Positions 1 through 10,856 of a DNA stretch of 64,000 nucleotides are shown piece after piece. Numbering within the stretch: the stretch's first letter is position 1; the number at the start of each line of letters is the position of its first letter. Source of the stretch: Nymphaea colorata (taxonomy: Eukaryota > Streptophyta > Magnoliopsida > Nymphaeales > Nymphaeaceae). Position numbers and translations under genes: made by a program. The stretch covers positions 37,873,115 through 37,937,114 of the forward strand of contig NC_045138.2 of the NCBI RefSeq assembly GCF_008831285.2, in the 5' to 3' direction. Under the pieces are notes generated by a model that was given only the letters and a program-made list of their open reading frames with translations, searched no databases and had not been told where the DNA came from.

Positions 1-583
1 TCTAGTTTATCACCGGGTCAGCTTAGTCCTCATGAAACATGGCTCTATGCTCCACCATTCACTTAGCCGAGCTTCTTAGGACCAGTCGTACCAAACTGGG
101 CATTCAACCCATTGTCTTAAAGCATTTACTGATTCACATCCGATATTTGCTCTTGATGATCGAAACGCTCTTCGTTTAACTCTTCAATGTTGGTGAAAAA
201 CATTCGCAAACAATTTGTTTTCTTGTTTAAAGGTCGAGGTTTGTAAGGACTAAGGGCCTAACGCACGGGTCCTATTTTTCTCCCCACAAAGAAGTTGTGG
301 CTGGATAACTTACCCAGGCCTTTCAAACACACCACTTCAGCTTGTAGTTTTCTGTCTTAAATATTTGGATCTTGGATTTGAGATTCTCAAGATGATCCGA
401 CATCAAAAATAAAGTAGAAAGATAGAATCATATCAATAGCCAGAAAGCATCTTAGTAACTGAAAACAAAGGAAAAAAAATACATGTATAAAAGTATGCAC
501 ATTTAGCTCCATGGAGGGGGACAGTTGCCGATGCGAATTGAATGCTAATTTGGTTGGGATCGAGAAAGAGACAAAAGTTACCA
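1..583. repeat. Direct repeat copy A (~0.57 kb), partner of 5935-6494
   Basis: Collinear with 5935-6494 along its full length with scattered substitutions and small indels. Shared blocks include the stretch around TCCTCATGAAACATGGCT, GAGCTTCTTAGGACCAGT, TTGGATTTGAGATTCTCAAG and AATGCTAATTTGGTTGGGAT, ending at TTACCAGG in both. The copy may continue to the left of the window. No terminal inverted repeats or target-site duplication were seen. It carries no convincing coding sequence; the short minus-strand ORF that runs through both copies differs in frame and ends. Confidence 0.85.
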
Positions 584-1844
584 GGATTTTTTTTTTTCAG
601 ATTTGTCGAGCGAAGTGGTCTGACCTCAATTCCTTGTATTTGAGATTCTCTGTTATATAATCTCAGATCAGATCCGAGGTAAAAGAAACTCTCTTTATCA
701 AGCAGATGAAATGTCTCACAGAACATGGTAAGTGCTGATTCATATTGAAACAAGTTATATAGATGCATCATCTGTTACATCTTGTGCTATCTGCAACACG
801 TCTGTTTTTTTTTAAGTGCTTAGCTGGCACGGGATTTCCTTTGAAAATGAGATTCAGAATTACATGAAATTTGAGTTGTTTTGTTGATATGAACATTTCA
901 ATTTTCCTTTGAATAATTTGGCCATTCTCAGGTTAGGATAAGAAAAATGTGTTCCTGTGGTGCAGCTTCGGACCTCGGTTGACTGCAGATTGTTTTGTAG
1001 TTGCCACATTATTGTTTTAGCAGAAAAATCTTAAAACAGGAGAAGCACAAAATTTTCAAGATAATAATCTGACACGAAATGATTATGTAGTTTAAGTTTT
1101 CAACATGTCGAACAAGGGCATGAAAGGAACTGCATAAGACACAAACAATAGGCTAAATGAATTTGATGCACACTATTTTCTGTTACTGCTACAAACTATT
1201 GTTTCCATGAAGCTCAAATACTAGCCAAAGCAGGGGAAACAAAAGAGTCAAGAAACAAGCAACAGTATGCAGCATATATCAAATAAAAATAAGGTGATAT
1301 TTCATACGATAAATTGTACACTGTGATTGTATAACCCACCTAATTGGGCTTAGTACCCTTGACATAATTAGTTCTTCACATGTGGGGAAAAGAAGAAGAA
1401 TAAGAAGACAGTATAACAGCACAGAGGATACATACAGAAAATTCAACATCCAAAAGCATCACATTTTACAAAAAAAAAACACACACACACACACACACAC
1501 ACAGATAGGAAAATGCATAAGAAAAATAAATAAAAGGCAAAACAAAAAGGGAATATCAAGATAGAAATCCACACCTGAAATGGCTGATCGACGCGGGAGA
1601 GAATGTCGGGAGCATGCTGAGGGAGGAAGAATCAGCCCTCCTGTTCATCCAACAGCGCGCTACAGCTGCCTGTAGGATGAAGAACGGTGATGAAAGCTGT
1701 CCACTCCCCTCATCCCCTTTTTTCTCTGTGCAGGATGCCTGAGAGAAAAGGCATACAGGTTTCATTCATGTGACCAATCATAAACAACCCTTAAGTTAAT
1801 GACATGTCAATTCTAATGAATCAAAAATCACAGTAGAATTAGCC
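584..1844. other. Intergenic, no gene seen
   Basis: AT-rich sequence without a recognisable gene. It contains an A-run followed by a (CA)n microsatellite at about 1480-1503. A short minus-strand ORF at 1556-1765 shows no family motif and I do not call it. Confidence 0.6.
1480..1503. repeat. (CA)n microsatellite
   Basis: Twelve or so uninterrupted CA units follow a run of nine or ten A. Confidence 0.95.
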
Positions 1845-1854
1845 ATATACGTAC

Positions 1855-2297
1855 ACATACCACCAAAAAGATATCATAAATAACCTCTAGGCTAAGTGAA
1901 ATGGGTACTTCATCTTGGGTGATGAACTTGTAGCACACCCGGTAATTCAATCCAAAAATTATACCACAACTGATCCTTGCACTTCTATTACTACAGTAGC
2001 ACGTTGAAGGCATTGTGGAGCTGTAAACTTGGAAAATTTTGGTAGCCATGTGAAAGTGACACCACTAGTTTGAAGTTTATTACATTTACAATGCTTGGCA
2101 CTTTCAGGTGTCAGTTTTCCCTGCTACTATTTATAGAGGTTCTTGATTAATGAGGTAAGAGAGACAGATATGGTCTATACTTACCTGCCTAATCACATAA
2201 TTAAAACTGGGACAAAGGCCTCCACAGGTAACTATTGCTGCATTTACTTCTTGAGGTTTTGAAATATATATGCTCTCGTGGCCCAGCTCGATGAACC
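1855..2297 (-). pseudogene. ATP-dependent 6-phosphofructokinase (PFK) relic, two exon fragments
   Basis: On the minus strand, 2297-2185 reads as one exon with a good acceptor (CTTATTTCAG) and donor (GTAAGT). It translates to a stretch containing [17 protein letters not shown] followed by SFNYVIRQ. Plant PFKs have [25 protein letters not shown] at this ATP/phosphate-binding site, so the GLND segment is altered. Farther along the same strand, about 1990-1855 encodes IIFGLNYR and DEVPISLSLEVIYDI, which lines up with the PFK segment FGYRGF...EMPLSRKVVQNI but is much eroded, with Lys/Arg changes and an insertion. No other PFK exon (GGNGT, PKTIDND) is visible nearby. I infer a decaying gene fragment that kept exon order and splice sites. 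A live but highly diverged gene is unlikely. Confidence 0.6.
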
Positions 2298-3139
2298 CTG
2301 AAATAAGTTGATGTATCCTCAGCAAATAACTTAAACAGCCATGTCAAATACTAAAATGTGCAAAAAATCAACTTTTAACTAATTCAGATGAATTTATAAT
2401 TGAGAAACAGATTGATTTCTGACAGATACAGAAACCAATCGAAATATTGCAAGTTATGCTTAGTCATTATTCTTTCCTTTGCATATGGTGCTTTCCAATA
2501 TTTTTCTCAGCTTAAACATAGTTGACAGCAGAGAGCAAGCAAGTGCTACTGGTTCTCAGTCAATCCCTCTGTGATGAAGCTGGATGCATGTCACTTTTCA
2601 GAGTGCTATAATGACAATGCTATGGCACTTCAGGAAATGCCATTAGAGTATTATGATTAATGATTAAAGCAAGATCACATCCATGCGGTTAATATCCCAA
2701 AAACAACAGTTACGACAGATATATTCAGATAGCTAAGCCCTTGAAATGGGATGATAATTTTGATATACAAACAACAATAACAATGATAATGATGACAACA
2801 ATAATAATGATGACAGCCTATGCATCGATAAGGCTTCTCGGTCATGAAATTTTCTTCCTACCAGATAACAGCAGGTGAACAATGAAAAGAAAGAAAAGGG
2901 AAACCAAAAACACAACTAATCCTCAGTCAGGAAGCACAACAAAATACATATCCACTTCAACAGCAGATCAACTTGACCATACTCTCCAAATTCATCGGAA
3001 AGAACCATAATAGGAAGACAAAAGCAAACGAGCACCCAAGAGGGAAGAACAGAAATTTCCAGTGAATGAGAAATCGCCATATACCTGAGTAATGTTGCAG
3101 CCAAGAGGGAAGAACAGATATTTCCTGTTGAAGATGGTG
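2298..3139. other. Intergenic, no gene seen
   Basis: No coding or RNA gene recognised. About 2765-2815 is an impure AAC/AAT/GAT trinucleotide tract. Expected upstream exons of the PFK relic (minus strand) were looked for here and not found. Confidence 0.55.
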
Positions 3140-3712
3140 TCTGAAGGCCTGCGTGTGAAGAAAGAGAGAGCGAGAGAGGATAGGAACGACAGAGCGAGAG
3201 AGCAAGAGAGGAGAGGAACGAGAGAGCGAGAGAGGAGAGGTTCTGAAAGAGGAGATGAACGACAAACCGAGAGAGGAGAGGAGAGGCTCTGAGAGAGGAG
3301 AGGAACGAGAGACCGAGAGAGGAGAGGGGAAGAGGCGACGGAGGGGAAAGAGGCAGCGAGAGAGGAGAGGAACGAGAGAGCGAGAGAGGAGAGGCTCTGA
3401 GAGAGGAGAGGAACGAAAGACCGAGAGAGGAGAGGGGAAGAGGCGACGGAGGGGAAAGAGGCAGCAAGAGAGGAGAGGCTCTGAGAGAGGGGAGGAACGA
3501 GAGAGACCGAGAGAGGAGAGGGGAAGAGGCGACGGAGGGGAAAGAGGCAGCGAGAGAGGAGAGGAAGGAGAGAGCGAGAGAGGTGAGGCTTTCAGAGAGC
3601 GAGAGGAAGGAGAGAGCGAGAGAGGAGAGGCTCTGAGAGAGGAGAGGAAAGAGAGACCGAGAGAGGAGAGGGAAAGAGGCGACGGAGGGGAAAGAGGCAG
3701 CGAGAACGAGAT
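3140..3712. repeat. Purine-only mosaic tandem array (GAGAGAGGAGAGG-based)
   Basis: About 570 bp in which the + strand is almost entirely G and A. Short GAGAGAGGAGAGG units are interleaved with a longer module, GGGGAAGAGGCGACGGAGGG, that recurs with GACGG at about 3338, 3445, 3531 and 3681, so the higher-order spacing is irregular (about 107, 86 and 150 bp). Long ORFs on both strands (Glu/Arg-rich on +, Ser/Leu-rich on -) are by-products of the repeat and not genes. Confidence 0.9.
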
Positions 3713-5477
3713 TTTTTGACAGCCTAACGGCTCTCAAAAAGATCTGCGGTAAAAAGTCTAAGCTCTGAACTTTTTTTCGGGTGAGTTTTACCTTCGTCGT
3801 ACAGAGAAATTTTACTTTGCGGGTGAAATTTTACTGCGTGCGGGTGAAATTTTACTGCGTGCGATGCACACACCACTCATCGAGGTAAACTTCTCTTCAC
3901 CGTACGTTTTTCACCCGATGCACAGGATTTTTCCTGTGCATCAAACGGGCAAACGGGGAATAAGGTACGTATAGCAAGCCATGCAATTTCAATCGAAACC
4001 AAATAACTTTTAAACCTTGTAATCCGCAATTATGTATCAAATAACTCATTATGGAGTGCATTTCATATAAAGAGCGCATCTGTGCGGGGAAAATTTCCAA
4101 ATGGAATTTGCAAAATCGAAGTCCCTTTTGTGCTCAGACCTTCTGTGCAATTTCTTCTTCTTCTTCTTCTTCTTATACGGAAATCTGATTCCAACGCCCG
4201 AACCAAATAGCTAGAAATGTACCTTTGATGGGATTTTCACTTGATAATCCGAAGTATGATTAGGTTTTGGAATTTATTGAGTGCGGTCATGTAGCCGAAA
4301 CATATGAACTATAACAGCACAAATATGATGGTAAGAGTATCTCCTCCACGGTATAATAGTATAACTTTTTTAGACAACAACTTAGTATATTTTTTAACAT
4401 GTATAGTATGAATATATATTTGGGGAGCACAAATATCAACCGTGGACCCCAAGAACAAGTTGTTCTTTTTTTACAACCCCAAGAAGAGTTGTATTGGCTT
4501 CACAATCATAAGCAAGCATTGAGGAAGAAGCGTTCTTGCCTATTAAGCAAAGAGCTTGGTGCGGATGAGGTTGCAATTGCACAAATCACAATTGCCTATT
4601 AAGCAAAGATGCCGCTGTATCTCTCTCTTATTTTGATCTTTTGGATTGTTCTTCCTTTTCAAAGCATGTTGGAGCTGAATTGGTTTTTGTTTACAGCACT
4701 TTACTTGTGTCCCTGTAGTGCTGTGGAATTCTAAATTTTTGTAAGAATTGTACATACAGCAAATAGGAAATATGAAAGTTTGGAGCGAAGAATGCATAAC
4801 ATTTTAACAGAACTTAAGAGGAGGAAGCAGGAGGCACGGATTTGTTCTTCGTAGTCCATAGATGAAGTTTCCTGCGTGTATTCCCAAATGAAAGGATATA
4901 GAAGTTCTTACACCCAGTTTGAAGAATTTGGTTTTAATCTTATGATCTTACATTCTGCAAAACAAGAAACGCATTTGGGAAAACAGAATCACCTTGAGGA
5001 ACGGAAATAAAATGAGAAAAGAAAAAATGGGTTTGCTTATTCCATTAGAACAAGGAAGAGGCGGCGAAAACTGGACTAGAAATAAGAAAAGCAAACGAAA
5101 ATTAGATGAACTAGAAATAAGAAAGCAAACGAAAATTAGATGAATTTTCGACATTCAAGAAGACAAGGACGACAAATTTGCAAAACAAGTGAAAGATCAT
5201 CCTGACTAAATAAGACAACGGAAACCACAATCAGTACCTCTCATCGTAATCGTATCCGATGGTAGTAGTCGCACCAGGAAAAGAACAGCGTCTGCGACTA
5301 ATTCGTTTCAGACCGAAGGAAGAATGAAGCACCACGGCGATTCTCACAAGTATCAGAACAAGTTGGGAGCGGAACTGGGATTCATCGGCCGCCCTTCTAC
5401 CGAATGGAGGGAGACGGACGATTCAGATTAAATGAAAAACGAAGGGGGAAGAAAAAGAACTCAGGCAGGCAACAAGC
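3713..5477. other. Intergenic, no gene seen
   Basis: Contains a perfect 21-bp tandem duplication at 3819-3839 and 3840-3860 (unit starting GCGGGTGAAATTTTAC), a (TTC)n tract at about 4150-4174, and otherwise AT-rich unique-looking sequence. Short ORFs at 4399-4602 (+) and 4543-4797 (-) overlap each other and match no family I recognise. Confidence 0.55.
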
Positions 5478-5581
5478 AAAAAAGACTCGTCGAATGGCGG
5501 GAGGACGATTCAGCTAGAACGAAAGAGAACAGAGAAGAATCAGGCCAATCGTTCCAATTTTATCAGATGTCTCCGAAGAGA
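5478..5581 (-). ncRNA. U6-derived chimeric Pol III unit (U6 5' end fused to other sequence)
   Basis: Minus-strand bases 5581-5547 reproduce U6 snRNA nucleotides 1-35: the 5' stem-loop GTCTCTTCGGAGAC, then ATCTGATAAAATTGGAACGAT. At the point where U6 continues ACAGAGAAG the sequence switches to TGGCCTGATTCTTC, unrelated to U6. It then runs to a T6 tract at 5483-5478, a usable Pol III terminator, which predicts a ~104-nt RNA, close to U6 length. Upstream lie a TATA box (5604-5611) and a USE-like element (5635-5646) at the spacing expected for a plant Pol III snRNA promoter. The ACAGAGA and AGC catalytic elements are absent, so it cannot be a spliceosomal U6. It is either a promoter-bearing pseudogene or a novel small RNA gene. 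Confidence 0.55.
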
Positions 5582-5603
5582 CATTAGGAACTCTTCGACC
5601 ATA

Positions 5604-5611
5604 ACATATAA
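5604..5611 (-). promoter_or_regulatory. TATA box of the U6-derived unit
   Basis: TTTATATG on the minus strand, beginning exactly 30 nt before the U6-like first G at 5581. This is the normal plant snRNA TATA position. The complete U6 gene at 27163 has TTGATATG at the same offset, so this copy retains the better TATA. Confidence 0.65.
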
Positions 5612-5634
5612 AGAAAGGAAAATTTCATCAACGA

Positions 5635-5646
5635 GCAATGCAGGAC
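5635..5646 (-). promoter_or_regulatory. USE-like element (Pol III class)
   Basis: AGTCCTGCATTG on the minus strand, 23 nt upstream of the TATA box. Plant snRNA upstream sequence elements follow RTCCCACATCG, and Pol III-type promoters have roughly 23-26 bp between USE and TATA. The U6 gene at 27163 carries the matching variant AGTCCTGTATCG, which supports common descent of the two promoters. Confidence 0.5.
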
Positions 5647-5688
5647 TAAATTTTCCAGCATAAATAAGAGAACATCGAGCCGAACCAT

Positions 5689-5731
5689 CCCGATTTGGAG
5701 TCGAGCTTGAACCATCCCGATTTGGAGTCTG
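5689..5731. repeat. Short tandem duplication (~27 bp)
   Basis: GAACCATCCCGATTTGGAGTC occurs twice, separated by a few bases (GAGCTT). It lies just upstream of the minus-strand U6-derived unit's promoter. Confidence 0.85.
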
Positions 5732-5934
5732 CACATCAGCCATTTTTCGTTTACCGAGCAAGTAGCGATTGGCATCGGCCCCAACTGGTCCAATTTGGAG
5801 TCAAGCATGGGTCAAGGGCCTGAAAGCTTAAGAGACCCCCAGCCCGACACCTACCCTTACTCGCAAGGTATTCGACTGGATTGAATTGGTCTATCTTGTT
5901 GCAGACCACTGATAAGGACCATTTGGCTGACCCT

Positions 5935-6494
5935 TCCAGTCTATCACCAGGTCAACTTGGTCCGAGTCCTCATGAAACATGGCTCCATGCTCGACCGTGC
6001 ACTTAGCCGAGCTTCTTAGGACCAGTGGTATCAAGCACTTAGTGATTCACGTCCGATATTTGCTCTTGATGATCAAAACGCTCCTCATTTTAACTTCAAT
6101 GTTGGTGAAAAACATTCGCAAGCAAGCAATTGGTTTACTTTCTTAAAAATGGTGACAAAAAGGTCGAGCTAAGGGCCAAACCCAGGGGTCCTACTTTTCA
6201 CCCCATAAAGAAGTTGTCGCTGGATAACTTATCCAGTCCTTTCAAACACACCACTTCAACTTGTAGCTTTCCGTCTTAAATATTTGGATCTTGGATTTGA
6301 GATTCTCAAGATGATCCCCCGTCGAAAATAAAGCAGAGAGATAGAATCATATCAATAGCCAGAAAACTGAAAACAAAAGAAAAAAAAAAAAAAGAATTGA
6401 ATGCTAATTTTGCTCCATTGAGAGGGACAGCTGCCGATGCGAATTGAATGCTAATTTGGTTGGGATTCACAAAGAGAAAAAGAGTTACCAGGAC
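5935..6494. repeat. Direct repeat copy B, partner of 1-583
   Basis: Second copy of the ~0.57 kb repeat, same orientation, about 5.9 kb from copy A. Homology ends at TTACCAGG on the right; the flank then differs from that of copy A. The two copies differ at many sites, so the duplication is not recent. They are not convincing LTRs, because no primer-binding site, polypurine tract or TG...CA termini were found. Confidence 0.85.
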
Positions 6495-7287
6495 GTGTTT
6501 GGTTGCCTGGTCAATAGCAGCCGCAGGGTCCAGCCACATACCACGACGTAGTGTCGTCGACGCGACAAAACATGGAAAACTCCATCCCTATTTGACTATG
6601 TTGGTGAGATATTTTACTCTTACTCGGCTTCAAACACGAGACTTTCTGTCCCTCACCATTCTAACACACCCTTTCTCATCATAATAGTTAGGTGGAGACC
6701 GTCGAGTCAATATGGGTGGTCGAACGCACCGACTTATAATTTAAATAACTTGCTCTCTTATCATATAACTAATGTTGTAAATAAACGGTAATCCCCCACG
6801 TATCAGCTCGTTTCTTGTTATTATGTATTTTATTAATTTAAAGTATATTTTAAATTGATTTAGAAGACGACAACAAAAACTTGTATCAGCCTTGTATTGT
6901 GTTACAACATACAGCGTTATTTAGCCTCCTTTTTGTCCTTTTAAATATATAAATGACAGAAATTTAAATAATTAAAATATCGAACTCAATATAATAAATG
7001 GAAGTGTGTACGCTTTTTCGTTTTGGATGGAGCTCGTCAACTCTATTGAAACCCAATTCCCAGTCACGTTGACCCGCGACCTACCAAGTTAACGGTCGAT
7101 AAATAACGGGAATCTAAAATTAAGCGACCGATAGATTCAGACGCCATTTCCGGAGGGCGCAGCGGCGGATGGGGGAAGCCCGCCCTTCCCCAAAAGACGA
7201 CAGAGCCCTTTCACCCTGAGGAGACAGCTTCACCGCTTCGGCGCCGTCCACGTAGCAAGCTACAGGGGCGTTGTGGTCATTTCTGTT
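6495..7287. other. Intergenic and promoter region of the PPI1-type gene
   Basis: No gene seen. 6700-7000 is very AT-rich. From about 7060 the base composition turns GC-richer toward the start of the PPI1-type transcript. Confidence 0.55.
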
Positions 7288-7295
7288 GTGCATAC

Positions 7296-7303
7296 ATATA
7301 TAT
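7296..7303 (+). promoter_or_regulatory. Candidate TATA box of the PPI1-type gene
   Basis: ATATATAT within CATACATATATATCTCC, about 120 nt upstream of a good 5'-splice site (GAG|GTATGG at 7425/7426) that would close the first leader exon. A start site near 7325-7335 is inferred, not observed. Confidence 0.4.
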
Positions 7304-7329
7304 CTCCGTCCTTCAGAATCGTGTCGAGT

Positions 7330-10300
7330 CCCTTCCTTTTCGACCTTCAGAAAAGCGGAAAGGGGCCGAGATCCGTCTTTCTGTCCTCTGAATCAGACGC
7401 CATTAGGCGGGGAATCCTGTTTGAGGTATGGAGTTTTGTTCCTTTTTTGTCATTTTCGTGATTGTGCTTTCCGTCTTCTTTGTTATTCTGTCTTTTGGTT
7501 CGGTTCCGATTGGCGCTTTTTCATTCCGTGATTCTTCGCTGTCGATGCATGTTCTGCATATTTCTTGGAAACGTTCGTCTGGTGTTTTCGGTTTAGATCG
7601 GAGTGATTCCGGGTCCTGAGAGGGAAGATCTCCAATTCGGCGGTAATGATACGTGCTCCATTGCTTTTTCGAGGATCTTTAGTTGTTTTCTTTTCCCATG
7701 TTGAATCCGCGGCGTGGACGTGCCTTCATGCTGTTTTGAGACTGTTGCCGGAGTTTTGCTTCATTCTTTCCATCCAATGACGGCGTATATTCGTGTTTGT
7801 TGAGGCGATTGTCTAATCGTAGATGTTTTTGGATTATGATGAAACCATTTATCTGATTCTTCATTTTTAGTTTTCTGGGAGCTTTTTGTGTTTCCTGAGT
7901 GTTTTGGTGGGTTAGATCTGGATACAAGGGAAATTTCTAGTTTTGAAATTAAGGAAGCTGCATGCTTAACTAACTGCGTCTCCGGCGGGTTCTTCTTCAT
8001 CCTTTTAAATGCTATATTGCTGATCGTCATGCAGGCTTAAGCACAAAAAAATTGGTAATTATGAGAAAATCCAATCAGTAATCTGATGCATTTTCCTAAC
8101 CATATATTGTGTGGGGTATTGATATCTTTTGTTCATGTGTGTAGTTGCCTGTACATTGTTGCTTCTATTACCGGGGTCTTTGAACTGTGATCTTTTCATC
8201 GTTGACAACGGATTGCTGAAGCTGTTTGGTTTCTTTTTAATGATCTAAGTGAATTAGTCGTATGATGCTTTAATATCCAACAGTAGTACCGAAGGGGAAG
8301 CCTTTGCAAAAAACATATGATCTTCTCTCCACCACTCGTTAAAATTTTAACATGATTGTCACAGAAACGTGATTAAAACTGGGTCTTAAATAGTAGGTAG
8401 CTAATTCTAGCATAAAGTGTTTTTGTGGATGTATATACGATGTCAATGTTTGGATCCTTTTATTTTTTTCTTCAGGACCATTTTATGTTGAATTTGGATT
8501 TTTTATGCGGTAAAAAATATTGTTTATTTTATTTGGTTTTATGACAATTTGTGAGTCACTGCGATTCACCTTCCTCTGTTATGCTTCACATGCAAATAGG
8601 CAGGAGAGTGAGAGAGGAAAAGGAGATGAAAAAACAGTCTAAAAATGGAACTGGTAGAACCCATTTACATATAATTATATTTGTATACACACACAAATGT
8701 GACTGCATGGACATGGTCAGATTGTCCAAAACTATATTTCCTAAAAAAATCTGAAATCCAATGTGAAGATCATATTCTATAAAATCACCAAAACAACAGT
8801 CTTACATTGATCATGTCATAAAATTAGATTTACATGTCAGGTTTCAGTTTTCCTTAAATATATTTTTAATACAATGTGACAACATTCTTGTGGTTAGATC
8901 ATTGTCACGTATATCGTGTACAGGTATGATACAATGAGCAATTTCTCGGGTATAATATGACAAAGTTGTATATCTCGGGAATATCTCAGCAAAATCTCGG
9001 CAAATTTTTAAGAAATTGAAAACATTTAATAAATCCTGAAAATTATAAAAAATTAAAAATTAATAAAAAAATACAGAAAACTCGTATTTTTCACGTTTTT
9101 TATTTTATGGTGTTTTTTTAAAAAACACACGTCTAATTGCCGTTTTATATGGCTGACTGATTTCTCGTGTATTATACGCGTTTTTTCGAATAACACGTGT
9201 TTAGATCTGTGAAAAACTGTGAGATGCCTGAACCTTGTCTTTCACTTGAAGTATTTATCAATAAGAGTCAAGCGAAAATTGTAGACCAAATTGCTAATAC
9301 CCATCCCTCAGTGAATAGTGGTCCAGGTCAATATCAGGGAATGAGACTATAATTTGAATCTCCCAACACATAACTGGTTTTGGTCTCTGAGACGAGGACC
9401 TTAATTGCTTTGTTTATCTTGTTATTAACAGAATGTTTGATAAGTTCAGGAGCCTGTAGTCTTTTGATGGTTTGTTGATATGGATAAAATGTGGTGCTGT
9501 TTTTGCAAATCTGGGCTGTGAAGCTAATCCAGTTCAACACGAAATCGTAACTGCTTTCTCAATAGTCTTTGGAAGTTGGAACCATATCAAGGACATATCT
9601 ATATTGGCTATTTTTTGACACATAACTTTATATCCAGTTGCTGCATGTAGTTTCTTGACTAAGCTGGCTTGACAGTGAAATAGAAAATGCGTAGCTCCAT
9701 AGTAGGGGAAGGTATGCAATTTTTTCATTTTCAACAAAGGATTGGTTTCTCCCTTATCCTTTTATGGGTGGCCCAGCAGTCTTGCTCCCTTCTGGTTTTA
9801 TTCTTAATTCATGCTACTTTTAGAATGAGTTCCTTCTATGAAGCATAGAAGTAGCCCTATGTTTGTCCCCGTGTTTCTGTATAGGTCCTCCCAAGCCTAA
9901 TGTTTCTTCATATATGGTATCTTTGGATGGTTCAAGTGGTGTGCAGGTCTACTTCTTGATGACATTAGAGAAGTATGCTTAATGCTTCATTAAAAAAATA
10001 AATCACACACTGGGGGATATAAGCTCTTTTATGTGCAAACAAGTTGATGATCTAAGCACCCAACACATGGAGAGGAACCTAAAGCATTTCTTTAGTTATA
10101 ATCTTTGTTGGGATGGGCTTATAATATCAGTAAACACTCAGGTGATTGTGACTGCGCAGTGGTAGACAGGCTTTTAATACTCCTATATTGCTGTAAATTG
10201 CATCTAATGGACCTTTCTCTTGGATAGGTGATTTTACTACATATTGGATGAGGAAGCATTTAATACTTATTGATTAACTGTTTACTGTTGGTTTCACCTT

Positions 10301-10834
10301 TATCTTGCAAAATCGGCTTTTCAAATTTTTTAGTTAAAGAAGGGATGAACAAGCAAATAGCTTTATAATGTGTCTTTTTTTGGTAGCAATTTGACCTGCT
10401 TCAGGGGACAAATATTGAAGAACGCTGTACCTTGATCTTAGCCTAGCTGTGCAACAGTGTTGAGGCTATAAAATTAAATGAAGGTTTTATATTTTCAATT
10501 TCAGTTTTAATGATTATCATGTGCTGCTATCTATTTTCACATTTTCCATTTTTATCTGAGATAATGGTGCAATAAGGAAATTCTCAGCTCCTTGGTCGTT
10601 GTATATACCATAACTTGTGCTATTCTCTGTCATTCTTTTCTTAATTAGAGTTTGAATTTTACTGTATTGATTAATGATTTATTTTCTTTCAAGAAGATTA
10701 TTTGCTGACTGACTTGCTGCATTCTAATTTAAATTGATCAATTTTTGGAGCTTTTAGATATACTGTTGTTTTTAATGCTAGCAGCAACATGAATTTGATC
10801 AGGAATTCAGGTATTCCAGTCAAGGCATTTCCAG
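7330..10834 (+). other. 5' UTR exon and ~3.4 kb leader intron of the PPI1-type gene
   Basis: The presumed leader exon ends at 7425 with donor GTATGG. Acceptors lie at 10810, 10819 or 10834 (TTCCAG types) just before the start codon at 10857. The intron has the T-rich composition of plant introns, no long ORF, and AT-rich repeat-like DNA around 8930-9200. Long first introns in the leader often enhance expression in plants; that role is inference here. Confidence 0.5.
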
Positions 10835-10856
10835 GATTCAAGTTCAAGCAGAAAAT

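Noticed and set aside
2916-3737. 273-codon minus-strand Ser/Leu-rich ORF and 154-codon plus-strand Glu/Arg-rich ORF
   Set aside because: Both are translations of the purine array; repeat periodicity explains the open frames and there is no domain or splice context.
4399-4602. Possible additional PFK exon (NRGPQEQV resembles RAGPREQV)
   Set aside because: Opposite strand to the PFK relic, no splice sites, and the similarity is limited to a few residues.
1-6494. LTR retrotransposon with the two 0.57-kb repeats as LTRs
   Set aside because: No TG...CA ends, primer-binding site, polypurine tract beside the right copy, or gag/pol coding remnants between them.
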